64,000 nt of DNA, from positions 1-64,000 of the forward strand of contig CAJOHW010000001.1 of NCBI GenBank assembly GCA_905234565.1, read 5' to 3'. The notes beneath the pieces were generated by a model, which searched no databases, was not told the origin of the DNA, and worked only from the letters and a program-made list of their open reading frames with translations. The position numbers were made by a program, and so were the translations under genes. The stretch is from an uncultured Oscillibacter sp. (GTDB lineage: Bacteria > Bacillota > Clostridia > Oscillospirales > Oscillospiraceae). Positions 25,242-33,792 of the stretch are shown one piece after another. The number at the start of each line of letters is the position of its first letter. Within the stretch, counting starts at the first letter, position 1.

Positions 25242-26150
25242 ATGGAGCGAAACAATGAGGCGGAGCGGTACGACCGGGCGGCGGCAGTGCTGCCCAGCCG
25301 TCTGCGGAAAGCGGCCCTGGCGCTGCCGCCGGAGAAAAAGCGTCTGGCGGAGGAACTGCGTCTGCGGACCGGACGGCCTGTGACCGTACTGCTCCCCGGC
25401 GGAGAAGAGGAACTGGACGTGACAGCGGAGCCGGAGGATCTGGAAACCCTGTGCGATTTGGCGGCGGAGTTCTCCCGGTACGCCGCCGCGGAGACCCTGC
25501 GGCAGGGCTTCATTCCCGTCCGGGGAGGCTTCCGGGTGGGGCTGTGCGGTACGGCGGTGATGAAGGACGGAATCAACACCAATCTGGTCCACCTCTCCTC
25601 CGCCGCCATCCGCATTGGCCGGGAACAACCAGACGCCGGAGCGTCAGCGGCTCCCCAGCTGTTCCGGCAGGGGGACTTCGCCAGTACCCTGCTGCTCTCC
25701 CCTCCGGGAGGGGGGAAAACCACCTTGCTGCGGGATTTGGTGCGGCGGCTGTCCATGGGAGTGGAACCCTACGGCCCAAGACGGGTGGCCCTTATCGACG
25801 AGCGGGGAGAGGTGGCGGTGTGCGTCCAGGGGATTCCCCAGATGGACGTGGGACCCCATACGGACGTGCTGGACGCCTGTCCCAAGGCCATTGGAATCCC
25901 TATGGTACTGCGGGCTATGAACCCCCAGATCATCGCCGTGGACGAGATCACCCTCCGGGAGGATTTGCAGGCCGTATCCATGGCCGCCGGGTGCGGCGCG
26001 GCGGTGCTGGCCACGGTCCACGCCGCCGATATTGAGGATCTGCGGCGGAAGCCCCTGTACCGGGATCTGCTGGAAAGCGGGGTCTTTCGTCTGGCGGTCA
26101 CCATCTCCCAAGAGGACGGACAGCGGCGGTATGACGTGGAGGAACTGTGA
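25242..26150 (+). CDS. spoIIIAA: stage III sporulation protein AA (ATPase)
   Basis: The 302-residue AAA+ secretion-type ATPase drives the SpoIIIA channel that links mother cell and forespore. Walker A PPGGGKTT lies at 154-161; the LIDERGE Walker-B region, MNPQIIAVDEI and TVHAAD follow. Length matches the family (~305). An ATG at 25236 is too close to the AAAGGGGG site, so the ATG at 25242 was chosen. It opens a tightly overlapped six-gene operon. Confidence 0.95.
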   Translation: MERNNEAERYDRAAAVLPSRLRKAALALPPEKKRLAEELRLRTGRPVTVLLPGGEEELDVTAEPEDLETLCDLAAEFSRYAAAETLRQGFIPVRGGFRVGLCGTAVMKDGINTNLVHLSSAAIRIGREQPDAGASAAPQLFRQGDFASTLLLSPPGGGKTTLLRDLVRRLSMGVEPYGPRRVALIDERGEVAVCVQGIPQMDVGPHTDVLDACPKAIGIPMVLRAMNPQIIAVDEITLREDLQAVSMAAGCGAAVLATVHAADIEDLRRKPLYRDLLESGVFRLAVTISQEDGQRRYDVEEL

Positions 26151-26629
26151 AGGCGGCGGGGGCGGCGTGGATTCTGCTGGGGGCGGTCTGGTGGGGCTGG
26201 ATCTCCCTGTCGGAACGCCGCCGGAGGCGCGCCCTGTTGGAGGAACTGGGGCGGTCCCTTCTGCGGATGTCGGAGGAGATCCGGACGGACCGGACCCCTA
26301 TGCCTTCCCTCCTTCGGCAGAGGGCGGCGGAGTGCGGCGGGGACGCCGCCGCCTTTTTCCGCCGGGCCGGAACGGGAGAGGACCGGTCCCGATCCTGGGA
26401 ACAGGCGGCGGAGGCCCTGCCCCTGTCCCCTCAGGAGCGGCAGGTCCTTGGGAAGCTGGCCCAGGATTTGCGGGGAGACGAGATCCGGATCCGGCGGGCT
26501 TTTGCCCACGCCGCCGGGTACTTACAACAAAACGCCCGGGAGATGGACCGCACTTACCGGGAGGATCTGCGCCGGACCGCCGCCTTAGCGCTCTGCGGCG
26601 GGATCATGCTGGCGGTTTTCCTTTACTGA
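26147..26629 (+). CDS. spoIIIAB: stage III sporulation protein AB
   Basis: The 160-residue protein has membrane helices at each end and a helical cytoplasmic domain resembling type II secretion GspF. It sits in the basal platform of the SpoIIIA complex. The GTG start overlaps the spoIIIAA stop (GTGA). Confidence 0.9.
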   Translation: MKAAGAAWILLGAVWWGWISLSERRRRRALLEELGRSLLRMSEEIRTDRTPMPSLLRQRAAECGGDAAAFFRRAGTGEDRSRSWEQAAEALPLSPQERQVLGKLAQDLRGDEIRIRRAFAHAAGYLQQNAREMDRTYREDLRRTAALALCGGIMLAVFLY

Positions 26630-26653
26630 CCTGACCTATTCCGGAGGGACAAC

Positions 26654-26848
26654 ATGGAAGTGGATCTGATCTTCAAAATCGCGGCCATCGGCATTCTGGT
26701 GGCGGTGCTGAACCAACTGCTGGTCCGGTCCGGACGGGAGGAACAGGCCATGATGACCACCCTGGCGGGACTGGTGGTGGTGCTGATGATTCTGGTCCAG
26801 CGGATCAGCGATCTCTTTGACCTGATTAAGAGCCTGTTCCAGTTCTGA
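26654..26848 (+). CDS. spoIIIAC: stage III sporulation protein AC
   Basis: The 64-residue protein has two membrane helices around a short polar loop (VRSGREEQAMM) and matches SpoIIIAC in length and pattern. A GGAGGG site lies 8 bp before the ATG. Confidence 0.92.
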   Translation: MEVDLIFKIAAIGILVAVLNQLLVRSGREEQAMMTTLAGLVVVLMILVQRISDLFDLIKSLFQF

Positions 26849-26850
26849 GG

Positions 26851-27240
26851 ATGGAGCTTCTCTGGCAGATCGCCGTACTGTGCGCGGCGGGGGCAGTGCT
26901 GTCCCTGGTGATCCGGCAGGGCAGTCCCGTTATGGCCCTGGTGCTGTCCCTGGGACTGGCGGTGCTGGTCCTCAGCGCCCTGGCGCCGTCCCTGGGGGAA
27001 CTGCTGGCCTTCTTCCGGGAACTGGAAGATCGCAGCGGCCTGCCCCCCGCCCTCTTAGGCCCCCTCTATAAGACCGTGGGCATCGCGGCGGCGGTGCGGA
27101 TCGGCGGGGATCTGTGCCGGGACGCCGGGGAGTCCGCCTTGGCCTCCACCGTGGAGGCCGCCGGAACCGTGTGCGCTTTACTGACGGCCCTGCCCCTTCT
27201 GCGGGAGGTGCTGGAAATGCTGTTGGAGTTGATGGAATGA
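26851..27240 (+). CDS. spoIIIAD: stage III sporulation protein AD
   Basis: The 129-residue protein has four hydrophobic helices and the conserved PLYKTVGIAAAVRIGGDLCRD region of SpoIIIAD. It follows spoIIIAC by 2 bp and overlaps spoIIIAE (ATGA). Confidence 0.93.
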   Translation: MELLWQIAVLCAAGAVLSLVIRQGSPVMALVLSLGLAVLVLSALAPSLGELLAFFRELEDRSGLPPALLGPLYKTVGIAAAVRIGGDLCRDAGESALASTVEAAGTVCALLTALPLLREVLEMLLELME

Positions 27241-28310
27241 GGGGAATTCTGTGCAGCCTGTTCGCCCTATGTCTGCTCTTTTGCGCCGCCTCCGCCCTGG
27301 GGGTTCCGCAGGACGTGATCCAGGCCGCGCCGGAGGGGGCGTCGGAGTACACAGCGGAGTTTGAGGATCAGTCCGGTCCCCAGGCCCTGGACGGCGGGAT
27401 CCGGCGGATCTGGGAGGATCTGCGGCGGCAGTGCGGGGCGATTTTCCGGCAGAGGCTCCGGGGGGCGGCGTCGGTGCTGACGGCGGTGATCCTGTGCAGC
27501 GGGGCAAAGGGACTGCTGGGGGATCGGGAGGGGGGTCTGCTTCTGCCCATGGCGGGAGCATTGGCGGTGACAGCCCTGGCCGCCGGAAGCCTGGACTACC
27601 TCATCGGCCTGGGCTGGGACACCATCCGGGACTTAGACCGCTTCTCCAAAGCCCTCCTGCCCGCCCTGGCCGCCGCCACCGCCGCCTCCGGCGCGGTCAC
27701 CACCGCCACCTTCCAGCAGGTGGCCACCGTGTTCCTGTCCGAACTCCTGGTGGGCTGGATGAGCGGGGTATTGATGCCCGTGACCTATCTCTACATCGGG
27801 GTCCTGACCGCCTCCTGTGCCCTGGCGGAGGACCGTCTGGCTCTCCTGGCGGCAGGGCTTAAAAAAATCGTCACCAGCCTCCTGACCGGGTCCCTGCTGC
27901 TCTTTACGGTGTATCTGTCCGTGTCCCGGGTGATCACCGGGTCCGTGGACGCGGCGGCGGTGCGGACCGCCAAGGCCGCCGTGTCCAACGTGGTGCCGGT
28001 GGTGGGAGGGATTCTGGCGGAGGCGGCAGAGGCTGTGCTGGCCGGGGCGGGAACGCTGCGGGCGTCCCTGGGGGTCTTTGGAATGGTGGCAATCTTAGGG
28101 GCCTGTGTCTATCCCTTCTTACAGCTGGGGATCCAGTATCTCCTCTATAAGGCGGCGGCCCTGCTGGCCTCGTGTGTGGGGATGCCGGAGCTGTGCCGCC
28201 TGCTGGACGGCCTGGGCGGGGCCTTCGGTCTGGTGCTGGGGATGACAGGCAGCTGTGCTTTACTGCTGCTGGTGTCGGTGCTGAGCTTCGTCTCGGCGGT
28301 GACGCCGTGA
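27237..28310 (+). CDS. spoIIIAE: stage III sporulation protein AE
   Basis: The 357-residue polytopic protein has an N-terminal signal-like helix (LFALCLLFCAASALG) and about seven further helices; KKIVTSLLTGSLLLFTVYLSV is typical of the family. It is a core membrane component of the feeding-tube complex. It overlaps spoIIIAD by 4 bp and shares a TGATG junction with spoIIIAF. Confidence 0.93.
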   Translation: MRGILCSLFALCLLFCAASALGVPQDVIQAAPEGASEYTAEFEDQSGPQALDGGIRRIWEDLRRQCGAIFRQRLRGAASVLTAVILCSGAKGLLGDREGGLLLPMAGALAVTALAAGSLDYLIGLGWDTIRDLDRFSKALLPALAAATAASGAVTTATFQQVATVFLSELLVGWMSGVLMPVTYLYIGVLTASCALAEDRLALLAAGLKKIVTSLLTGSLLLFTVYLSVSRVITGSVDAAAVRTAKAAVSNVVPVVGGILAEAAEAVLAGAGTLRASLGVFGMVAILGACVYPFLQLGIQYLLYKAAALLASCVGMPELCRLLDGLGGAFGLVLGMTGSCALLLLVSVLSFVSAVTP

Positions 28311-28771
28311 TGGGGGCGGTGCGGTCCTGGCTCACGGGGGTGATTTTGACCGCCCTGCTGTCCTCCCTGATCCGTTCCCTTCTGCCGGAGGGTGCCGTGC
28401 GGCGGATTGGCGCGTTCACCGGGGGACTGGTGCTCATGTCCGCCATGCTCCTGCCGTTCCTGCAGGGACGGCTGGATCTGCCGGATCTGCGGTGGGAGAC
28501 CTATGAGGAGGCGGTGGCCCAGCGGAAAGCGGAACTGGACGGGGAAGCCGCCCGGGAACTGGAGACGCAAGTGGCCCGCCGGACGGAGGCGCTGATCAAA
28601 GTCCGGGGGGCGGAACTGGGCCTCTCCTTGGACTGCGCCGTGACGGTGCGGGGGGATCCGCCCCTGCCCTGGTCGGCGGCGCTGTCGGCGGAGCGGGATC
28701 CGGACCTGGAACGCTGGATAGAGGCAGAACTGGGGATCCCCGCCCTGCGGATTGCGTGGGGAGAAGAATAG
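28310..28771 (+). CDS. spoIIIAF: stage III sporulation protein AF (last gene of a shortened operon)
   Basis: The 153-residue protein has two N-terminal membrane helices (SWLTGVILTALLSSLIRSLLP and GLVLMSAMLLPFL) followed by a helical, then alpha/beta soluble domain, as in SpoIIIAF. It is shorter than Bacillus SpoIIIAF (~206). A terminator begins at its stop codon, and neither spoIIIAG nor spoIIIAH follows. Confidence 0.85.
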   Translation: MGAVRSWLTGVILTALLSSLIRSLLPEGAVRRIGAFTGGLVLMSAMLLPFLQGRLDLPDLRWETYEEAVAQRKAELDGEAARELETQVARRTEALIKVRGAELGLSLDCAVTVRGDPPLPWSAALSAERDPDLERWIEAELGIPALRIAWGEE

Positions 28772-28802
28772 GCCGTCCCGGAGGGGACGGCCTGGGTTTT
28801 TC
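28770..28802 (+). terminator. terminator of the spoIIIA operon
   Basis: The stem AGGCCGTCCC with GGGACGGCCT is followed by GGG and a run of T residues. It overlaps the spoIIIAF stop codon, so the operon ends here. Confidence 0.85.
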
Positions 28803-28896
28803 GTTGGGGGCACTGTTGGCCCTCCGTCGAGGTTCAATTTTTGTAGGATTGCACAAAGAGCCGCCCCGCGAACAGGACGGCTCGATAAACTGAAAT

Positions 28897-29121
28897 TTAC
28901 TGATCTGCCTTGTCTTTTATCACGAATGACGCAGTCAGCAATGTCACCGCGGCAATGAGGTATCCCAGATAGAAAATCCTCTTAACATGGGCATCGACTT
29001 TGAAACTGCCAATATAAAACACTCGTCCCAACTGAGGCGCGTTCAGCGCCACATAAACAAAGATGACAGCAACGATGAGCATGAGAATGCCTATGGCTCT
29101 GAGAAGTCTCTTTGTATTCAT
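28897..29121 (-). CDS. small two-helix membrane protein, unknown
   Basis: This 74-residue protein has two membrane helices (LLRAIGILMLIVAVIFVYVAL and YLGYLIAAVTLLTASFVI) separated by a polar loop. I recognise no family. GGAGG seven bases before the ATG supports expression. A perfect 6-bp inverted repeat lies 34 bp upstream. Confidence 0.65.
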   Translation of the reverse strand: MNTKRLLRAIGILMLIVAVIFVYVALNAPQLGRVFYIGSFKVDAHVKRIFYLGYLIAAVTLLTASFVIKDKADQ

Positions 29122-29154
29122 TCTGCACCTCCGTAAATCCAGATTTGCCTGCCC

Positions 29155-29172
29155 GGTATCGTCAATGATACC
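29155..29172. promoter_or_regulatory. palindrome, possible operator
   Basis: GGTATC and GATACC arms around a 6-bp centre lie upstream of the small membrane-protein gene. No convincing -35/-10 pair was found, so the role is speculative. Confidence 0.35.
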
Positions 29173-29240
29173 GTCTGATTTCAACATGGCGCGCCCGCAA
29201 GTTTCGTCAAATCGCTGAAACGCCTGACCAGCCTCCGATA

Positions 29241-29262
29241 AAGGAAAAAGGACTTTTTCCTT
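29241..29262. repeat. perfect 9-bp inverted repeat upstream of the two-component promoter
   Basis: AAGGAAAAA and TTTTTCCTT arms with a 4-bp centre end 6 bp before the -35 box at 29269. It could be an operator, for example for the response regulator itself, or a weak bidirectional terminator. Confidence 0.5.
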
Positions 29263-29268
29263 TCCCCT

Positions 29269-29297
29269 TTGCAAATCCGTATGGGCTGTGGTACAAT
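29269..29297 (+). promoter_or_regulatory. sigma-A promoter of the two-component operon
   Basis: TTGCAA at 29269-29274, 17 bp, then TACAAT at 29292-29297, with the ATG 32 bp further on. Confidence 0.75.
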
Positions 29298-29329
29298 AGG
29301 CGGCATACCGGAGGCAGGAGGTGGGATGT

Positions 29330-30019
29330 ATGCGGGTGCTGGTGGTTGAGGACGAGGCGCGGCTGGCCGCCACGGTCCGGGATCTGCTGGAACTGGACGG
29401 ATATACCGTGGACGTGTGCCGGGACGGGGAGAGCGGTTTGGACAACGCCCTGTCCGGGATCTATGACGTGTGCCTGATGGACGTGATGCTGCCCAAACTG
29501 GACGGCTTCGAGGCCGTGCGCCGCCTCCGGAATGAGGGCTGCGGAGTACCTGTGCTGATGCTCACCGCCCGGTCCGATCTCTCCGACCGGGTCCGGGGCC
29601 TGGACTGCGGGGCGGATTACTACCTGACCAAGCCCTTTGAACCTAAAGAACTGCTGGCCTGTGTCCGGGCCCTGGTCCGCCGTCAGCCGGAACTGCGGGA
29701 CACCGGGATCCTGGAATACGGGGACCTGCGGCTGGACAAAAACGGCTTCCAGCTCTCCTGCGGGGAGCGGTCCATCCACCTGAGCCGGAAGGAGTACAGC
29801 CTGCTGGAACTGCTCATGCTGAACCGGGAGCGGGTCCTGGAAAAGGAGACCATTTTCTTGAAAATCTGGGGCTACGACTCCGAGGCGGAGGGCAACAACG
29901 TGGAGGCCTATATCTCCTTCCTCCGCCGGAAACTGGCCCACCTCCACTCCCATGTCCACATCCGCACGGTGCGCATGGCGGGCTACTGCCTGGAAAAGGC
30001 CCCGGAAACCGCCGGATAG
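29330..30019 (+). CDS. OmpR/PhoB-family response regulator
   Basis: The 229-residue regulator has a receiver domain (1-~118) with acidic pocket EDE (7-9), phospho-acceptor Asp51 (LMDVMLP), Thr79 (MLTA) and Lys101. A C-terminal winged helix (~128-225, with SRKEYSLLELLMLNRERVL) binds DNA. It is paired with the following histidine kinase, 11 bp away. CAGGAGGT fixes the ATG at 29330. The stimulus and regulon are unknown. Confidence 0.93.
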   Translation: MRVLVVEDEARLAATVRDLLELDGYTVDVCRDGESGLDNALSGIYDVCLMDVMLPKLDGFEAVRRLRNEGCGVPVLMLTARSDLSDRVRGLDCGADYYLTKPFEPKELLACVRALVRRQPELRDTGILEYGDLRLDKNGFQLSCGERSIHLSRKEYSLLELLMLNRERVLEKETIFLKIWGYDSEAEGNNVEAYISFLRRKLAHLHSHVHIRTVRMAGYCLEKAPETAG

Positions 30020-30030
30020 GAGGCGGTAAC

Positions 30031-31266
30031 GTGCTGAAAAAGCTGCGGCTCAAATTCGTGGCCGTGTGTATGGCCCTGATTACGGCGGTGCTGGCGGTGA
30101 TGATCGGCACGGCGGTGCGGTCCGCCCGGGAGCGGGTGGAGCGTATCAGCGCCGATGTGCTCAGCCGCGTCATCGCCGAACAGCCGGGAAAACGGAGTAT
30201 CGGCATCGGCGGCGGGGAAGTGGCCCTGCCCTACTTCACCGTAGAGGTGTGGCAGAACACCGCCTACGTCACCGGGGGCACCTACGGGGAGTTGGAGGAC
30301 ACGGAGGCCCTGACCGCCATTCTCTCCGCCTGTATGGAAAAGCCGGAGGCGGAGGGAATGCTGCCGGAGTACAATCTGCGCTATCTCCGCCGGGACAAGG
30401 GGCTGTACAGCCGGGCAGCCTTTGTGGATATGTCCATGGAGATAGCCGCCCTGCGGGAGATGCTGGCTTCCTGGCTCCTGACCGCCCTGGCCTCCCTGCT
30501 GCCCCTGTTCGGGGTGTCGGTACTGCTGTCCCAGTGGGCAGTGGGGCCTGTGGAGCGGGCCTGGAAACAGCAGCGCCAGTTCCTCTCCGACGCCTCCCAT
30601 GAGCTGAAAACCCCCCTGACCGTCATTCTCTCCAACGCCGGAATGCTGGAAGAAACCGACCTCCCGGACCGCCCCCGCCAGTGGGCGGAGAACATCCTGT
30701 CCGAATCCCGGCGGATGAAAACCCTGGTGGAGGAGATGCTGGCCCTGGCCCGGGCGGACAACGCCGCAAAACCCGAACCCTTCGGGGAGATCTCCCTGTC
30801 CGGCGTGGCGGAGGACTGCGCCCTGGCCTTTGAACCTGTGGCCTTTGAGGCGGGAAAGCCTCTGGAATCCGCCCTGGCCCCAGGCGTCACCGTGCTGGGC
30901 GACGGGGAAAAGCTCCGGCGGCTCATCTCCGTCCTGCTGGACAACGCCATTAAATACGGCGCGGAGGGGGGAACCCTCCGCCTGTCCCTGGAAGCGGGGG
31001 ACCGTCAGGCGAAACTCACTGTCACCAACCCCGGGGAACCCATCCCGCCGGAGGTCCTGCCCCATCTCTTTGAGCGTTTCTACCGGGGGGACGCCTCCCG
31101 GGGAGAGCGGCCCGGGTTCGGCCTGGGGCTGAGCATTGCCGGGGCCATTGCCCGGGAACACCGGGGCACTTTGAAAGCCCAGAGCGGCCCGGAGGGCACG
31201 TCCTTCCTCTTTACCATGCCGCTGAAAAACACACGAAAAAGCGCCGGATCCCCGGCGCACCAATGA
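30031..31266 (+). CDS. sensor histidine kinase
   Basis: The 411-residue kinase has a membrane helix at ~10-30, an extracytoplasmic sensor (~31-147), a second helix (~148-170) and no clear HAMP domain. The H-box SDASHELKTPLTVI places phospho-His at 190. N-box (SVLLDNAIKYG), F-box and G-box (GFGLGLSIAGAI) complete an active HATPase. A GTG start follows AGGAGG. pyk begins 14 bp after its stop, so read-through into pyk is possible. Confidence 0.92.
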   Translation: MLKKLRLKFVAVCMALITAVLAVMIGTAVRSARERVERISADVLSRVIAEQPGKRSIGIGGGEVALPYFTVEVWQNTAYVTGGTYGELEDTEALTAILSACMEKPEAEGMLPEYNLRYLRRDKGLYSRAAFVDMSMEIAALREMLASWLLTALASLLPLFGVSVLLSQWAVGPVERAWKQQRQFLSDASHELKTPLTVILSNAGMLEETDLPDRPRQWAENILSESRRMKTLVEEMLALARADNAAKPEPFGEISLSGVAEDCALAFEPVAFEAGKPLESALAPGVTVLGDGEKLRRLISVLLDNAIKYGAEGGTLRLSLEAGDRQAKLTVTNPGEPIPPEVLPHLFERFYRGDASRGERPGFGLGLSIAGAIAREHRGTLKAQSGPEGTSFLFTMPLKNTRKSAGSPAHQ

Positions 31267-31280
31267 CAGGAGGTATTCCC

Positions 31281-32711
31281 ATGAGAAGAACCAAGATCAT
31301 CTGCACCCTGGGGCCGTCCTCGGACAATCCCGACACCATCCGCGCCCTGATTCGCGGCGGGATGAACGCCGCACGGTTCAACTTCTCCCACGGCTCCCAC
31401 GAGGAACACCTGGCCCGGCTCCATATGTTCGCCTCCGTCCGGGACTCCATGAGCCACCCCGTGGCCACCATCCTGGATACCCGGGGGCCGGAGATCCGTA
31501 TCAAGAGCTTTTCCACCAAGTCCATCGAACTCCACGCCGGGGATAACTTCACCCTGACCGTGCGGGATCTGGTGGGGGATCAGGGCGTAGTGTCCGTCAC
31601 CTATCCGGAACTGGCCAGCGAACTGTCCCCGGGACAGCGGATCCTCATCGATGACGGCCTGGTGGAACTGGAAGTGGACACCATCCGGGATACGGAGATC
31701 GTGTGCAAGTGCCTGAACAACGGCACCCTCTCCGCCAACAAGTCCATCAACATCCCCGGGGTCCACATCCGCCTCCCGGCCCTGACTGAGCGGGACGTGG
31801 ACGACATTATCTTCGGCATCCAGAACGATTTCGACTTCATCGCCGCGTCCTTCGTGCGCCAGGCCGCCGATGTGGAGGCCATTCGGAAGGTCCTTCACGA
31901 AAACGGCGGGGACGCCATCCGGATCATCGCCAAAATCGAGAACCAGGAGGGCGTGGACAACGTGGACGAGATCCTGGCCGCCGCCGACGGCATTATGGTG
32001 GCCCGGGGGGATTTGGGCGTGGAGATCCCGGAGGCCCGGGTGCCGGTGCTGCAAAAGCAGATGATCCGCAAGGGCCTCCAGGCGGGCAAACCCGTTATCA
32101 CCGCCACCCAGATGCTGGACTCCATGATGCGCAATCCCCGGCCCACCCGGGCGGAGGTGTCCGATGTGGCCAACGCCGTGTTTGACGGCACCAGCTGCGT
32201 CATGCTCTCCGGGGAGACTGCCGGAGGGAAATATCCCCTGGAAGCTCTGGAAGCCATGGACAGCATCGTCCGGGAGGCGGAGGGCTCCATCGACTTCTGG
32301 GGTGAGTTCCAGGAGAGCCGGATGTATCCGGAACCCAACATCAACGATGCCATTACCCACACCTGCTGCCTGACCGCCAAGGACTTGAACGCCACTGCCA
32401 TCCTCACCGCTACCAACTCCGGACACACCGCCCGGATGATCAGCCGCTTCCGTCCCGCCTGCCCCGTGGCCGCCCTGACCATGCGGGAGAAGGTCCGGCG
32501 TCAGATGGCCATCAGCTGGGGGGTCCTGCCCTTCCTGACCGGAGAGGTCAACTCCACGGACCGGATCTTCTCCCTGTCGGCGGAGATTGCCCTGAAAGAG
32601 CGCCTTGCCAAACACGGCGACACCATCGTCATCACCGCCGGGGTGCCCCTGGGCCACACCGTGGCCACGAACCTGATCAAAGCCCACGTCATCGACGAGG
32701 AGGATATGTGA
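31281..32711 (+). CDS. pyk: pyruvate kinase
   Basis: The 476-residue enzyme converts PEP and ADP to pyruvate and ATP. Catalytic stretches are complete: TLGPSSD, MNAARFNFSHG, TRGPEIR, KIENQEGVDN, MVARGDLGVE and the TQMLDSM substrate loop. Length matches the short form; the extra C-terminal PEP-utiliser-like domain of Bacillus Pyk is absent. ACAGGAGGT precedes the ATG at 31281. Its 3' end overlaps the convergent pseudouridine synthase gene by 23 bp. Confidence 0.96.
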   Translation: MRRTKIICTLGPSSDNPDTIRALIRGGMNAARFNFSHGSHEEHLARLHMFASVRDSMSHPVATILDTRGPEIRIKSFSTKSIELHAGDNFTLTVRDLVGDQGVVSVTYPELASELSPGQRILIDDGLVELEVDTIRDTEIVCKCLNNGTLSANKSINIPGVHIRLPALTERDVDDIIFGIQNDFDFIAASFVRQAADVEAIRKVLHENGGDAIRIIAKIENQEGVDNVDEILAAADGIMVARGDLGVEIPEARVPVLQKQMIRKGLQAGKPVITATQMLDSMMRNPRPTRAEVSDVANAVFDGTSCVMLSGETAGGKYPLEALEAMDSIVREAEGSIDFWGEFQESRMYPEPNINDAITHTCCLTAKDLNATAILTATNSGHTARMISRFRPACPVAALTMREKVRRQMAISWGVLPFLTGEVNSTDRIFSLSAEIALKERLAKHGDTIVITAGVPLGHTVATNLIKAHVIDEEDM

Positions 32712-33666
32712 GGGAAAAATACTTCTCCCGGAAGGGCACCTTCTCCACCTCAAAGCTCCGCCCCCGGAGGTAATTCAGGATTCCCGCGTCTGTGGGAAAA
32801 TCGAAGGTCACCCGGTAAGCGTACAGGGCCTGGCGGCTCTCGTGATAGCGGCGGTTGACGTCCCCCCGGCCGTATTTGCCATCGCCTAAGAGGGGACAGC
32901 CCATCTCCGCCATGGATGCCCGGATCTGGTGGGTGCGGCCTGTCAGCAGGCCGCACTCCACCAGGGACAGTTCCCCCCGGGTCTCCAGGGTCCGGTACCG
33001 GGTGGCGGCACTGCGGCCCCCCGGCACCGGATGGCGGTAAAACGTCACCTGTCTGCGGTCCTCATCCTTGCGGAGAAACCCGGTAATGGTTCCCTGGGCG
33101 GGTTTGGGACGGCCCACGGTGATGCAGAGATAGGTCTTTTCGATCTCATGGGCGCGGATCTTGCCGTTGAGAATCCGCAATGCCTCCGCGTTCTTCGCCG
33201 CCAGGACGATGCCCCCGGTGTTCCGGTCGATGCGGTTGCACAGCGCCGGGGCAAAGGCGTTCTCCCGCCCCGGATCCCACTCCCCCCTCTGGTAGAGATA
33301 GGCTTGGATGTGGTGAATCAAGGTATCCACCTTCTCCGTCTCGTCGGTGTGGACGCTCTGGCCGGGACGCTTGTCCGCCAAAAGCAGATTTTCGTCCTCA
33401 TAGACCACCCGCAGATGGGGGACAAACCGGTCTAAGAAGCCCGGAACCGCCTCCGGTTCGGCAAAGAAGGCGTCGTCAATGTAGAGCTGCAAGGTGTCCC
33501 CCTGCTGCAGGCGCACGTCCCGGCGGGAGCCCCTGCCGTTCACTTTGATCCGCTTTAACCGGATGTACTTCTGGGCCAGGGCCGAGGGCAGGGCCGGCAG
33601 GCTCTTGCCCAGGAAACGGTCCAGCCGCTGTCCGGCGTCGTTGGCTCCGATGCTCAGTTCCCGCAT
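32689..33666 (-). CDS. RluC/RluD-family 23S rRNA pseudouridine synthase
   Basis: The 325-residue protein isomerises specific uridines in 23S rRNA. An S4-like RNA-binding domain (~1-65) precedes the catalytic domain; catalytic Asp147 lies in NRIDRNTGGIVL, and GLLTGRTHQIRAS is the second family motif. The exact target (RluC or RluD type) cannot be assigned. CAGGAGGG precedes the ATG at 33666. Confidence 0.92.
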   Translation of the reverse strand: MRELSIGANDAGQRLDRFLGKSLPALPSALAQKYIRLKRIKVNGRGSRRDVRLQQGDTLQLYIDDAFFAEPEAVPGFLDRFVPHLRVVYEDENLLLADKRPGQSVHTDETEKVDTLIHHIQAYLYQRGEWDPGRENAFAPALCNRIDRNTGGIVLAAKNAEALRILNGKIRAHEIEKTYLCITVGRPKPAQGTITGFLRKDEDRRQVTFYRHPVPGGRSAATRYRTLETRGELSLVECGLLTGRTHQIRASMAEMGCPLLGDGKYGRGDVNRRYHESRQALYAYRVTFDFPTDAGILNYLRGRSFEVEKVPFREKYFSLTYPPRR

Positions 33667-33792
33667 GACGGTCCCTCCTGCTGTGTCCGTGAGAAAGCGT
33701 GAAAAGGTTCGCGCAGTTGGCGTATAGAGTTTGCGTATAGAGTATGATACCCGTTCCCGGGTAGATTGTAAAGTGGAAAATAGGAGGCGCGT

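Noticed and set aside
33710..33750. Promoter with tandem GCGTATAGAG repeats before the 144-residue gene
   Set aside because: A TATGAT is present, but no -35 box lies at 16-18 bp, so a promoter could not be supported.
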